Below are positions 16,885 through 25,650 of a stretch of DNA of 64,000 nucleotides, one piece after another. This DNA is from DATLED01 sp963750255. GTDB taxonomy: Bacteria; Actinomycetota; Acidimicrobiia; Acidimicrobiales; CADCTF01. How positions within the stretch are numbered: the first letter of the stretch is position 1; every line of letters starts with the position of its first letter. Position numbers and translations under genes: made by a program. The stretch covers positions 903,587 through 967,586 of the forward strand of contig CAVVPZ010000006.1 of the NCBI GenBank assembly GCA_963750255.1, read 5' to 3'. The notes beneath the pieces are model-generated. The model did no database searches, was not told where the DNA came from, and saw only the letters and a list, made by a program, of their open reading frames with translations.

Positions 16885-18591
16885 ATGCCGCCGGACCCCG
16901 TGACCCCGAAGCCGATGCCCTTCGCCAAGTACCGGCCGTTCCTTCCGCTCCCCCTCGAGCGACCGGATCGGCGCTGGGTCGACACGCAGATCACCAAGGC
17001 GCCGTTGTGGTGCTCGGTCGATCTCCGCGACGGGAATCAGGCGCTTATCGATCCCATGGACCCGGCCCGCAAGCGCCGCATGTTCGAGACCCTGGTCGCC
17101 ATGGGGTTCAAGGAGATCGAGGTCGGCTTTCCGAGTGCCAGTCAGCCCGACTTCGACTTCCTGCGCCAGCTCATCGAAGAGGACCTCGTCCCGGACGACG
17201 TGACGATCCAAGTGCTGACGCAATGCCGGCCCGAGCTCATCGAGCGCACCTATGAGGGCCTCGCCGGCGCGACCAAGGCAATCGTCCACTTCTACAACTC
17301 GACGTCGGTGCTGCAGCGTCGCGTCGTGTTCGCCCAGGACAAGGCCGGCATCACCCAGATCGCGGTGGACGCCGCCAAGTTGTGCCGCAAGCTCGAGGAA
17401 ACGGTCCCAGACACCCTGGTGCGCTACGAGTACTCGCCCGAGAGCTTCACCGGCACCGAACTCGACTACGCCATCGACATCTGCGGCGCAGTCATGGACG
17501 TGATCGAGCCGGACAACTCCGATCGCAGGATCATCCTCAATCTCCCGGCGACGGTGGAGATGTACACCGCCAACATCTACGGCGACGCTATCGAGTGGTT
17601 CTCGCGCAACATCCCGAATCGAGATCGCGTCGTACTGAGCCTCCACCCCCACAACGACCGGGGGACGGGGGTCGCCGCAGCAGAGTTCGGAATGATGGCG
17701 GGCGCCGACCGAGTTGAAGGGACGCTCTTCGGCAACGGCGAACGAACAGGCAACGTCGACATCATCAACCTGGCCATGAACCTGTTCAGCCAGGGCGTCG
17801 ACCCGGAACTCGACATTTCCGACATCGACGCCCTGCGCCGGGTCACCGAGTACGCCAACCGACTGCCGATCCACCCGCGGCATCCGTACGTGGGCGACCT
17901 CGTCTACACGTCGTTCTCGGGTTCGCACCAAGACGCCATCAAGAAGGGCTTCGACGCTCTCTACGCCGGGCCGGCCGGCGAGGACTACGAGGTCTGGGAG
18001 GTGCCCTACCTTCCCATCGACCCCAAGCACGTCGGGCGGACATACGAAGCCGTCATCCGCGTCAACAGCCAGTCGGGCAAGGGCGGCGTCGCCTACATCA
18101 TGAAGGCCGAGCACGGCTTCGACCTGCCCCGCCGCCTCCAGATCGAGTTCTCCAAGGCCATCCAGCACATCGCCGAGGACACCGGAACCGAGATCAGCCC
18201 GGCGGCCATGTGGGACCAGTTCCGAGGCGAGTATCTGCCGGAGGGTCCCGCCATCGAATTGCTGACCCACGAGATCACCACCGGCGACGCCGGTGCCACC
18301 GTCACCGCCCAGCTGCTGGTCGAGGGCGAGCACCACACGGTGATGGGGGAGGGCAGCGGTCCGATCGCCGCCTTCGTCCACGCCCTGCAGAAGGACCTCG
18401 GGATCCAGGTCGAGGTCGTCGACTACGCCGAACACGCGGTGAGCGCCGGAGCCGACGCAACTGCCGCGGCGTACGTCGAAGCCCGTACCGACGAAGGCAT
18501 CCGTTGGGGTGTGGGCCTCGACCAGTCGATCCTCGCCGCGTCGCTCAAGGCCGTGCTGGGCGCGGTCAACCGCCTGCGGAACATCTCATGA
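16885..18591 (+). CDS. leuA: 2-isopropylmalate synthase
   Basis: LeuA condenses 2-ketoisovalerate with acetyl-CoA, the first leucine-specific step. The 568-residue product is the long LeuA type 2 (mycobacterial/coryneform) enzyme: N-terminal KYRPFLPLPLERPDRRW, catalytic barrel motif LWCSVDLRDGNQALIDPM with the metal-binding Asp, VGFPSASQPDFDF, LSLHPHNDRGTGVAAAE carrying the HxH metal ligands, and GERTGNVDIINLAMNLF. The C-terminal LeuA_dimer domain gives leucine feedback (SGPIAAFVHAL, then GVGLDQSILAASLKAVLGAVNR). ATG 16885 follows an AAAGGA site. Transcription is probably set by the attenuator just upstream. leuS follows 19 bp later. Confidence 0.96.
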   Translation: MPPDPVTPKPMPFAKYRPFLPLPLERPDRRWVDTQITKAPLWCSVDLRDGNQALIDPMDPARKRRMFETLVAMGFKEIEVGFPSASQPDFDFLRQLIEEDLVPDDVTIQVLTQCRPELIERTYEGLAGATKAIVHFYNSTSVLQRRVVFAQDKAGITQIAVDAAKLCRKLEETVPDTLVRYEYSPESFTGTELDYAIDICGAVMDVIEPDNSDRRIILNLPATVEMYTANIYGDAIEWFSRNIPNRDRVVLSLHPHNDRGTGVAAAEFGMMAGADRVEGTLFGNGERTGNVDIINLAMNLFSQGVDPELDISDIDALRRVTEYANRLPIHPRHPYVGDLVYTSFSGSHQDAIKKGFDALYAGPAGEDYEVWEVPYLPIDPKHVGRTYEAVIRVNSQSGKGGVAYIMKAEHGFDLPRRLQIEFSKAIQHIAEDTGTEISPAAMWDQFRGEYLPEGPAIELLTHEITTGDAGATVTAQLLVEGEHHTVMGEGSGPIAAFVHALQKDLGIQVEVVDYAEHAVSAGADATAAAYVEARTDEGIRWGVGLDQSILAASLKAVLGAVNRLRNIS

Positions 18592-18610
18592 AGTCGACGG
18601 GACCACTCCA

Positions 18611-20842
18611 GTGGCGCGTGCGAAGGGCGGGGTGCCCTACGACGTTCATGAGGTCGAGACCCGATGGCGAGAGCGATGGAGGGCCGACGGCACCGGGCTG
18701 ATCCCCTCGCTCGACGACGTCGACGCTGCCGACGTCTTCTACAACCTGGTCGAGTTCCCCTACCCGTCCGCCGAGGGTCTGCACGTCGGCCACGTGTTCA
18801 AGTACTCGGGCGCCGATGCCTTCGGGCGATACCAGCGCATGCGGGGCCGGGCCGTCTTCCAGCCGATGGGGTGGGACGCTTTCGGCATCCACACCGAGAA
18901 CTACGCGTTGGTCACCGATCAGCACCCGATGCGCCTCACCGGCAGGACGACCGAGAACTTCCGGGCCCAGCTGTCCCGAGGGGGGATGGCCTGGGACTGG
19001 CGGGCCACCGTCGACACCTCGTCGCCGTCGTACTACCGGTGGACGCAGTGGATCCTCGTGCGCCTCTTCGAGGCCGGGCTGCTCTACCAGGCCGAGGCGC
19101 CGGTCACGTGGTGCCCGTCGTGCATGACCGTGCTGGCTCGGGAACAGACCGAGGTGGTCGACGGGGTCGAGGTGTGCGAGCGCTGCTCGACCCCGATCAC
19201 CGAACGGGTGTTGACCCAGTGGTTCCTCCGTATCACCGCCTACGCCGACCGCCTCCTCGATGGGCTCGACACCCTCGACTGGCCCGACAACGCCAAGCGA
19301 CTGCAGCGCCAGTGGATCGGCCGGTCCGAAGGCCGCGAAATCCTCTTCACCATCCGTTCTGGGCGCATCTGTCCACCCGGAGGGTGGACAGATGCGCCCA
19401 GAACGGTCTGCGTGTTCACGACTCGGCCGGACACGATCCTGGGGGTGACGTTCCTGGCCGTGCCGGTGGGGTCGCCGCTCGCCGGGACGACCGTGGTCCA
19501 CCCGATCACCGGGGCGTCGCTGCCCGTGGTGGAGGCGGACTACGTCGTCGGCGACTACGGCACCGGCGCGGTCATGGGTGTGCCCACCCACGACGAGCGC
19601 GACGCTCGGTTCGCCGCCGAGCACGGGCTGCCCGTGGTCGACGCGCCGCTCCTCGAAGACACGAGCGGGATCGGGCAGCCGGCGGTGCGTTACCGGTTGC
19701 GCGACTGGTTGATCTCGCGCCAGCGCTACTGGGGCCCGCCCATCCCGATCGTCCACTGCCGAGGCGATTGCGGTGCGGTGCCGGTTCCGGACGACCAGCT
19801 TCCCGTCGTCCTGCCCGACCTCGACGACTTCCGCCCCACCGGCACCGGCGTCTCTCCGCTGGCGGCCAGTGATGCATTCGTTCGCACGACGTGTCCCCGG
19901 TGCGGCGGGCCGGCGAGACGGGAGACCGACGTGTCGGACACCTTCGTCGACTCGTCGTGGTACTTCCTGCGCTATCCCTCGTACGACTCCACCGACGAGC
20001 CCTGGAACGCCGAGCGGACCAAGCGGTTTCTCCCCGTCGACTTCTACGCCGGCGGCCCGGAGCACGTGCAGCGTCACCACCTCTACGCCCGGTTCGTAAC
20101 GATGGCCCTGCACGACCTCGGGCTGGTGCCCTTCGAGGAGCCATTTCCACGCATTCGGCTCGGCGGGCTCATCGTCAAAGACGGAGCCAAGATGTCGAAG
20201 AGCCGGGGCAACGTGATCGGTCCTGACGAATACGTCCGCCGCCACGGGAGTGACGTGCTGCGGTGTGCCTTGCTCTTCAGCGCGCCATGGGAACAGGGCG
20301 GAGACTTCGTCGACGATGCGATCGGTGGTGTCGAGCGGTTCCTCACTCGGGTCTGGAAGGTGGTACGAGTTGCCACCGCTCCTGGGCAGGCGCCCGAGGT
20401 CGACGCCGCGGTTGCGAAAGCCACGGCCGCCATCGAGCGGTTGCGATTCAACGTGGCGCTGGCCGCCTGCATGGAGCTGACCGGATGGATGGCGTCGGCG
20501 CCCGCCGAGCGTGCCTGGGCGGGTCGGACACTGGTGTTGTTGCTCGCCCCCTTGGCGCCTCATCTGGCCGAGGAGCTCTGGTCGGTGCGACTGGGCGAGC
20601 GGGGCTCGGTGCACGTCGCGGGGTGGCCCGAGACGACCATCTCGACGACGGTCGAGGTCGAACTCGTCGTCCAGGTCGACGGCCGAGTGCGCGATCGGGT
20701 CACCGTCCGACGGGGCGCGGACGGCGCCGAGGTGCACGCCGCCGCGATCCAGCGCCCCAAGGTGGTTGACGCCCTGGCTGGGAGGACGGTGGCTCGGGTC
20801 GTCCACGTGCCCAACCGTCTGTTGAACCTGGTCACCGCCTGA
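18611..20842 (+). CDS. leuS: Leucyl-tRNA synthetase
   Basis: Class I synthetase charging tRNA-Leu. The 743-residue product is shorter than most (about 800-950). Visible are the HIGH equivalent (FPYPSAEGLHVGH), zinc-type cysteines (WCPSCMTVL and CERCSTPI, later CPRCGG), the CP1 editing domain with VFTTRPDTILG and GTGAVMGVPTHDERD, DTFVDSSWYFLRYPSYD, and the KMSKS loop (KMSKSRGNVIGP). The start GTG 18611 sits 19 bp after leuA, so leucine synthesis and charging share a transcript. A 53-bp perfect palindrome is embedded in frame just before VFTTRPDT and adds about 17 codons of Cys/Pro/Gly-rich sequence. The gene is otherwise intact. Confidence 0.95.
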   Translation: MARAKGGVPYDVHEVETRWRERWRADGTGLIPSLDDVDAADVFYNLVEFPYPSAEGLHVGHVFKYSGADAFGRYQRMRGRAVFQPMGWDAFGIHTENYALVTDQHPMRLTGRTTENFRAQLSRGGMAWDWRATVDTSSPSYYRWTQWILVRLFEAGLLYQAEAPVTWCPSCMTVLAREQTEVVDGVEVCERCSTPITERVLTQWFLRITAYADRLLDGLDTLDWPDNAKRLQRQWIGRSEGREILFTIRSGRICPPGGWTDAPRTVCVFTTRPDTILGVTFLAVPVGSPLAGTTVVHPITGASLPVVEADYVVGDYGTGAVMGVPTHDERDARFAAEHGLPVVDAPLLEDTSGIGQPAVRYRLRDWLISRQRYWGPPIPIVHCRGDCGAVPVPDDQLPVVLPDLDDFRPTGTGVSPLAASDAFVRTTCPRCGGPARRETDVSDTFVDSSWYFLRYPSYDSTDEPWNAERTKRFLPVDFYAGGPEHVQRHHLYARFVTMALHDLGLVPFEEPFPRIRLGGLIVKDGAKMSKSRGNVIGPDEYVRRHGSDVLRCALLFSAPWEQGGDFVDDAIGGVERFLTRVWKVVRVATAPGQAPEVDAAVAKATAAIERLRFNVALAACMELTGWMASAPAERAWAGRTLVLLLAPLAPHLAEELWSVRLGERGSVHVAGWPETTISTTVEVELVVQVDGRVRDRVTVRRGADGAEVHAAAIQRPKVVDALAGRTVARVVHVPNRLLNLVTA
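19354..19406. repeat. Perfect 25-bp-arm palindrome inside leuS
   Basis: The left arm (19354-19378, starting CCGTTCTGGGCGCATC) is the exact reverse complement of the right arm (19382-19406, ending GCGCCCAGAACGG), separated only by GGA. It lies within the leuS editing-domain region between REILFTI and VCVFTTRPDT, where the family has a short variable loop, and keeps the frame open. This looks like an inserted palindromic element rather than native coding sequence. Confidence 0.9.
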
Positions 20843-20853
20843 TCGACCCGATT

Positions 20854-20886
20854 GCGGCGACCCGGAGGAATCTCGGGTCCGGCCGC
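20854..20886 (+). terminator. GC hairpin after leuS
   Basis: GCGGC and GACCCG (20854-20864) pair with CGGGTC and GCCGC (20874-20879, 20882-20886), with two bulged bases (C20880 and G20881) and a 9-nt loop, 12 bp after the leuS stop. No T-run is present, so it is a candidate transcript end only. Confidence 0.45.
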
Positions 20887-20928
20887 CGAATTCCTCAATT
20901 CTGGCGCTCAGATGTCGAATGGGCAGGA

Positions 20929-22968
20929 GTGGCTAATTCGACGCGGGAGACGGCAGGCGTCACCACGCGACTCATACTCGGCTACGCCCGACAGCGGGCC
21001 GGCGACAACGGAGTCGACCGCTTGTTGCGCCTCGCTGGCGAGCGCCGGTCGGCGGCCGACCTCGAGGACGAAGCCACCTGGAGCACCTACGCCCAGAAGG
21101 TGGCGCTGTTCGAGGCTGCCGCAGTGGTTTGCGACGACCAGTTGGTCGCCCGGCGGATCGGCGAGTCGGTCCTGCGGGAGCAGGTCGGCATCCCGATCCG
21201 GATGATCCTGTGGACCCTCGGTTCGCCAGCCCAGGTGTACCGCAACGTGGCGCGGGCCGCGGCGAAGTTCAGCACGGCGGCGACGCTGACATGCGAGACG
21301 GCGGGCAGGACGTCGGCCACCGTCACCTATCGACTCCACGCCGAGCACGTGCCCAGCAGGCACGACTGCGAATACACCCACGGGCTGCTCTCCCAGGCGC
21401 CCGCCCTCTTCGGGCTCGATCCTGCCGACGTCGACCATCGGGAGTGCCAGGCGAGGGGCGCGGAGCAGTGCGTGTTCCACCTCAACTGGGCTCGGAGATC
21501 CCGGCTTCGTCTGCGTCAACGTCGACGTCGCACTGTCCGCTATCTCGAGGCTGAGCTGCAGACGCTCATGGCCCAGGTCGAGAGCCTCGAGCGGGCCACG
21601 TCGGGTCTCGTGGTCGAGGAACTCGAGGCCACGTTGCGCCGTATCGCCGCCGGCGCCGGTGCCGCGGTGCGTTCGTCGGCCTACCAGATGGCCGTGCTGC
21701 CGCTGGGTCGAACGTCGCCCTTCGTGCAATCGGTCGGCTTGGAAGACGACGAGGCCGAGCGGATGGCGATCGAGATGCTCGACCGGACACGGTCGCCCAT
21801 CGCCGACGAGAGCCTGTTGGTCGTCGATGTTGCCTCGTCGCGACGGTTCTATGGCCGTCTGGCTGCCGTTCACCCGGCTGGTCACGCCTTCTTCCCCGAA
21901 GAGCGACGCCTCCTCACCGCCTACGCGGGTCTCACGGCCACGGCCCTCGATGCCGCGGCCTGTCGCGACACAGCCACTGTCTTGTTGGCCCTGGCCGGAT
22001 CTTTGGCCGACCTCCGCGCCGTGGAGGAGGTGTGTGCGCGAGTCGTGTCTACCGTGCCCCAACTGACCGGATCGACCCGAGCGGCCATCGGGTTGTGGGA
22101 TCAAGCGCGTGAAATCACCACGCTGCCGGTGTCGATCGGCCTCGGCGACCTGCAATCGGCGTTCGAGGCGATGGAGATTCGCCTCGGCGACACCCCCGAG
22201 CTGGCTCGGATGCTCGAACATCCCGAGCTGCGGACATTTGCCAGCGACGCGACCGACCCGTTCATCAGCAGCGCACTCGAGGCCTTCGGCATCGCCGCCG
22301 TCTCTGCCGTGCCGGTGGTGCGGCTGGGCGAGGTGCTGGGGTTTGTGTTGGTCGGCTGGGAAGTGCCGCCCGACTGGCTCGATGACGAACTCGTGCTCCG
22401 GCTCAACGGCCTCGGCGCTCAGGCGGCGACCGCCATTGACAACGCCCGCTTGTTCGAACAGACGACCCACCGATCACTGCACGACGCGCTCACGGGTCTG
22501 CCCAACCGGACCTTGCTGCAGGACCGGGTCGGCCAGGCGCTTGCTCGGGCGAGGCGCCAGTCGACGAAGGCCGGGATCCTCCTCCTCGACCTCGACGACT
22601 TCAAGGCCATCAACGATTCCTACGGTCACGCCGTCGGCGATCTCGTGTTGCAAGTCGTGGCGACGAGGTTGACCGGCCTGCTGCGTGAGGCCGACACCGC
22701 CGCTCGACTGGGCGGCGACGAGTTCGTCGTCATCTGCCAAGAGATCGAGCGTCCCGGCCAAGTTGCCGAGGTCGCCCAACGAGTGGTCGACGCGCTCAAC
22801 GAACCCATCGACGTCCCGGGTGGCACCGTCACCACGGGGGCGAGCGTCGGCTGGGTGCTCGTCAACGGCTACGACACCGACGTCGACGGGTTGTTGGGCG
22901 AAGCGGACCGGGCGATGTATCGGATCAAGCGGCAGCGCTCGGGCCGGGGCGACCCCGTTTCGTCCTGA
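20929..22968 (+). CDS. Sensor diguanylate cyclase (V4R-like, GAF, GGDEF)
   Basis: A 679-residue signalling protein with no membrane segments. The N-terminal ~200 residues end in DHRECQARGAEQCVFHLNW, a Cys-x(6)-Cys arrangement typical of V4R-type small-molecule-binding domains. One or two GAF-like domains follow (about 220-345 and 350-510), separated from the first part by an Arg-rich helix. The C-terminal GGDEF domain begins HDALTGLPNRTLLQDR, has LLLDLDDFKAINDSYGHAVGD and an intact active-site motif RLGGDEFVVI, so it should make cyclic di-GMP. There is no RxxD inhibitory site in the usual place and no EAL domain. GTG 20929 is the most upstream plausible start; no good Shine-Dalgarno site was seen. 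Confidence 0.85.
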   Translation: MANSTRETAGVTTRLILGYARQRAGDNGVDRLLRLAGERRSAADLEDEATWSTYAQKVALFEAAAVVCDDQLVARRIGESVLREQVGIPIRMILWTLGSPAQVYRNVARAAAKFSTAATLTCETAGRTSATVTYRLHAEHVPSRHDCEYTHGLLSQAPALFGLDPADVDHRECQARGAEQCVFHLNWARRSRLRLRQRRRRTVRYLEAELQTLMAQVESLERATSGLVVEELEATLRRIAAGAGAAVRSSAYQMAVLPLGRTSPFVQSVGLEDDEAERMAIEMLDRTRSPIADESLLVVDVASSRRFYGRLAAVHPAGHAFFPEERRLLTAYAGLTATALDAAACRDTATVLLALAGSLADLRAVEEVCARVVSTVPQLTGSTRAAIGLWDQAREITTLPVSIGLGDLQSAFEAMEIRLGDTPELARMLEHPELRTFASDATDPFISSALEAFGIAAVSAVPVVRLGEVLGFVLVGWEVPPDWLDDELVLRLNGLGAQAATAIDNARLFEQTTHRSLHDALTGLPNRTLLQDRVGQALARARRQSTKAGILLLDLDDFKAINDSYGHAVGDLVLQVVATRLTGLLREADTAARLGGDEFVVICQEIERPGQVAEVAQRVVDALNEPIDVPGGTVTTGASVGWVLVNGYDTDVDGLLGEADRAMYRIKRQRSGRGDPVSS

Positions 22969-22971
22969 TCC

Positions 22972-23568
22972 TCAGTCGGACGTAGTCGGCAGCCACGACG
23001 GACGCTCGGATTCGAAGGTCGAAATGTCATCGGCGAATTGCAGCGTGAGGCCGATGTCGTCGAGGCCTTCGAGCAGCCGGTGCTGGGTGTGGTCGTCGAG
23101 TGGAAAAAGCACGTCGAGGTCGATCGCCGGCGCGTAGACCCGCCGGGTCTCGACGTCGACAGTCACCTCGAGACCGGGGTCGGCTTCGATGGCTTCCCAG
23201 AGTCGGGTCACGACGTCGTCGTCGACCCGACAGGGGACGAGCCCGGCTTTGGTCGAGTTGTTGGCGAAGATGTCACCGAAACGGGGTGAGATGACGGCTC
23301 GGAACCCATGGTCCATCAACGCCCAGACGGCGTGCTCGCGAGACGATCCTGTCCCGAAATTCGGCCCGGCCACGAGGATGGTCGCCTCGCGATACTGCGG
23401 GTCGTTGAGGACGAACGAGGAGTCCTTGCGCCACGCATCGAAGAGGCCTTCACCGAAGCCAGTGCGTTCGACCCGCTTGAGCCATTCGGCCGGGATGATC
23501 TGGTCGGTGTCGACATCGCTTCGACGGAGCGGGGCCGCGGTGCCGGTGATGGTGCGGATCGGCTCCAT
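22972..23568 (-). CDS. leuD: 3-isopropylmalate dehydratase small subunit
   Basis: LeuD is the swivel-domain partner of LeuC in isomerising 2-isopropylmalate to 3-isopropylmalate. The 198-residue protein shows ITGTAAPLRRSDVDTDQIIP, VAGPNFGTGSSREHAVWAL (substrate-recognition loop) and ISPRFGDIFANNSTKAGLVP. The ATG at 23566-23568 shares its A with the leuC TGA, so translation is coupled. An acidic C-terminal tail (DISTFESERP) matches actinobacterial LeuD. Confidence 0.95.
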   Translation of the reverse strand: MEPIRTITGTAAPLRRSDVDTDQIIPAEWLKRVERTGFGEGLFDAWRKDSSFVLNDPQYREATILVAGPNFGTGSSREHAVWALMDHGFRAVISPRFGDIFANNSTKAGLVPCRVDDDVVTRLWEAIEADPGLEVTVDVETRRVYAPAIDLDVLFPLDDHTQHRLLEGLDDIGLTLQFADDISTFESERPSWLPTTSD

Positions 23569-24986
23569 CAGTCGAGGTCTCCGGGGGCGGCGAAGTGGCC
23601 GGCCACTGCGGTGGCCGCGGCCACCGCCGGTGAAACGAGGTGCGTGCGCCCGCCGGGACCTTGGCGGCCCTCGAAATTGCGATTCGACGTCGAGGCCGCT
23701 CGCTCGCCGGGCGCCAGCTTGTCGGGGTTCATGGCCAGGCACATCGAACACCCGGCCTCTCGCCATTCGAACCCGGCCCCGGTGAAGATCCGGTCCAGCC
23801 CCTCGGCTTCGGCCTGCGCTTTGACGGCCATCGAGCCGGGGACGACGAGCGCTCGAACACCAGCGGCGACGCGGTGCCCCTCGGCCACCTGTGCCGCGGC
23901 CCGGAGGTCTTCGATGCGTCCATTGGTGCAAGACCCGATGAACACAGTGTCGACGGTCACCTCTCGCATCGGCGTGCCGGCCCGCAAGCCCATGTAGTCG
24001 AGGGCCCGGGCGGCGGCGTCGCGATTCGACGAATCGGCGAAGTCATCGGGGGACGGCACCCGGTCGCCGAGGGCCACGACCTGGGCCGGGTTGGTACCCC
24101 ACGAAACGTGCGGTGTGAGTGTGGTGGCGTCGAGGTCGACCTCCTTGTCGAACGTCGCGCCGTCGTCGGTGACCAACGAGCGCCAGTCGTCGAGGGCGCG
24201 CTCCCAGTCCTTGCCCTGGGGCGCGTGGGGCCGACCCTCGAGGTAGGTGAACGTCGTGTCATCCGGGGCGATCATCCCGGCCTTGGCCCCGCCCTCGATG
24301 CTCATGTTGCAGACCGTCATCCGTCCCTCCATCGACAGCGAACGGATGGCGGACCCGCGGTACTCGATCACGCTCCCGACGCCGCCACCGGTCCCGATTC
24401 GACCGATCACGGCGAGGATCACGTCCTTTGCCGTGACCCCCGGAGGAAGCTCGCCCTCGACGGTCACGGCCATCGTGCCCGGACGTCGTTGGGGGAGGGT
24501 CTGGGTGGCGAGCACGTGCTCTACCTCGGAGGTGCCGATGCCGAAGGCGAGCGCACCGAACGCGCCGTGGGTCGAGGTGTGACTGTCACCGCAGACGATG
24601 GTCATGCCGGGCTGCGTGAATCCCTGCTCGGGGCCGATGATGTGCACGATGCCCTGTTTGGCGTGACCCATGGGGTAGAGGCGAACCCCGAATTCCTCGC
24701 AGTTGGCGGCCAGGACGTCCATCTGCTTCTTGGAGATCGGGTCTTTGATCGGCTCGAGCAGGCTGGTGGTGGGGACGTTGTGGTCCATCGTCGCCAGCGT
24801 GAGTTCGGGTCGGCGCACACCGCGCTTGGCCAACCGGAGCCCGTCGAAGGCCTGGGGCGAGGTGACCTCGTGAACCAGGTGGAGGTCGATGAAGAGGATG
24901 TCGGGTTCGTCGGCGCCCTCGTGGACGACGTGACGATCCCACACCTTCTGGCTCAGCGTCCGGGTGGACGTGTCCGCTGAATTCAT
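23568..24986 (-). CDS. leuC: 3-isopropylmalate dehydratase large subunit
   Basis: LeuC is the aconitase-like catalytic subunit. The 472-residue product carries the three [4Fe-4S] cysteines in FIGSCTNGRIEDL (about 350) and CSMCLAMNPD (about 412), the CGDSHTSTHGAFGALAFGIGTSEVEHVLAT block, and the C-terminal TSNRNFEGRQGPGGRTHLVSP. N-terminal KVWDRHVV is typical. The gene is divergent from an IclR-family regulator across a 37-bp gap that contains an inverted repeat, so leuCD is probably controlled at initiation rather than by attenuation. Confidence 0.96.
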   Translation of the reverse strand: MNSADTSTRTLSQKVWDRHVVHEGADEPDILFIDLHLVHEVTSPQAFDGLRLAKRGVRRPELTLATMDHNVPTTSLLEPIKDPISKKQMDVLAANCEEFGVRLYPMGHAKQGIVHIIGPEQGFTQPGMTIVCGDSHTSTHGAFGALAFGIGTSEVEHVLATQTLPQRRPGTMAVTVEGELPPGVTAKDVILAVIGRIGTGGGVGSVIEYRGSAIRSLSMEGRMTVCNMSIEGGAKAGMIAPDDTTFTYLEGRPHAPQGKDWERALDDWRSLVTDDGATFDKEVDLDATTLTPHVSWGTNPAQVVALGDRVPSPDDFADSSNRDAAARALDYMGLRAGTPMREVTVDTVFIGSCTNGRIEDLRAAAQVAEGHRVAAGVRALVVPGSMAVKAQAEAEGLDRIFTGAGFEWREAGCSMCLAMNPDKLAPGERAASTSNRNFEGRQGPGGRTHLVSPAVAAATAVAGHFAAPGDLD

Positions 24987-24993
24987 GTGGTCA

Positions 24994-25008
24994 TCTCACA
25001 ATCTGAGA
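24994..25008. promoter_or_regulatory. Candidate operator for the leuCD / IclR intergenic region
   Basis: An inverted repeat TCTCA-N5-TGAGA lies in the 37-bp gap between leuC and the divergent IclR-type gene, 7 bp upstream of the leuC start. In related Actinomycetota the LtbR/NdgR regulator binds this gap. The site assignment is inferred from symmetry and position. Confidence 0.6.
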
Positions 25009-25022
25009 CAGTAATCTCGACT

Positions 25023-25035
25023 TGTGGAATCCACA
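25023..25035. promoter_or_regulatory. Palindrome over the regulator's start codon
   Basis: TGTGGA-A-TCCACA is a perfect 13-bp inverted repeat covering the GTG start of the IclR-family gene. IclR-type operators are often palindromes with a similar TGGA/TCCA core, so this may be an autoregulatory site; coincidence with coding sequence cannot be excluded. Confidence 0.45.
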
Positions 25036-25650
25036 CTAAGCGGTATCGGCGTGCTCGACAAGGCCGTGGCCCTGCTCGACCTGCTTGGCCCGGCTCCGCT
25101 CGGTCTCGCCGACCTGACGTCGGCATCGGGACTGCCGCGAGCGACCGTCCACCGGCTGGCGCGCGCCCTCGAGGTGCACGGGTTCGTTGCCCGCGACGGG
25201 GAGGGCAGGTTCCAGCTCGGGTCGCGATTGGCGGGTCCGAGCCTGGCCGACGCGGCGCGGCCGGCCCTCGAGGCGCTACGCGACGCGACGGGCGAGAGCG
25301 TGCAGCTCTATGTGCCGCGAACGTCGACGCGGGTGTGCATCGTCTCCCTCGAGTCGCCCCACGGGCTGCGCACGATCGTCCCGGTCGGGGCCGTTCTGCC
25401 CATGGATGTCGGCTCGGCCGCAAAGGTGTTCGCCGGTGACGCCGACCGCCGGGGTTGGGCGGAGAGCGTCGAGGAGCGCGAGCGGGGGGTGGCGTCGGTC
25501 AGCGCCCCGGTTCGGTCGGGCGACGGCCGCATCGTTGCCGCCGTATCGGTGTCGGGTCCGTTGGAGCGCACGACGCGCCAGCCGGGGCGACGGTACGCCG
25601 TCGCCGTAACGTCGGCGGCAGCCGAGGTCGCTCAGGCGATCAGCCGATAG
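25024..25650 (+). CDS. ltbR: IclR-family regulator of leucine genes (LtbR/NdgR type)
   Basis: A 208-residue transcription factor. The N-terminal winged helix reads GIGVLDKAVALLDLLG, LADLTSASGLPRATVHRLARALEVHGF; the C-terminal effector domain contains VQLYVPRTSTRVCIVSLESPHGLRTIVPVGAVLPMDVGSAAKVF and SAPVRSGDGRIVAAVSVSGP. It is shorter than usual IclR proteins (~240-260) in the effector domain, as is LtbR/NdgR. Divergent placement against leuCD is the hallmark of that group, which controls leuCD and other amino acid genes. GTG 25024 is the start. The 3' end overlaps the convergent next gene by 19 bp. Confidence 0.88.
   Translation: MESTLSGIGVLDKAVALLDLLGPAPLGLADLTSASGLPRATVHRLARALEVHGFVARDGEGRFQLGSRLAGPSLADAARPALEALRDATGESVQLYVPRTSTRVCIVSLESPHGLRTIVPVGAVLPMDVGSAAKVFAGDADRRGWAESVEERERGVASVSAPVRSGDGRIVAAVSVSGPLERTTRQPGRRYAVAVTSAAAEVAQAISR

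Noticed and set aside
16297..18435. 712-codon minus-strand frame opposite leuA
   Set aside because: Lies antisense to a complete LeuA with all motifs; composition is that of an antisense shadow.
18566..20806. 746-codon minus-strand frame opposite leuS
   Set aside because: Antisense of an intact LeuS with HIGH and KMSKS motifs; no domain visible.
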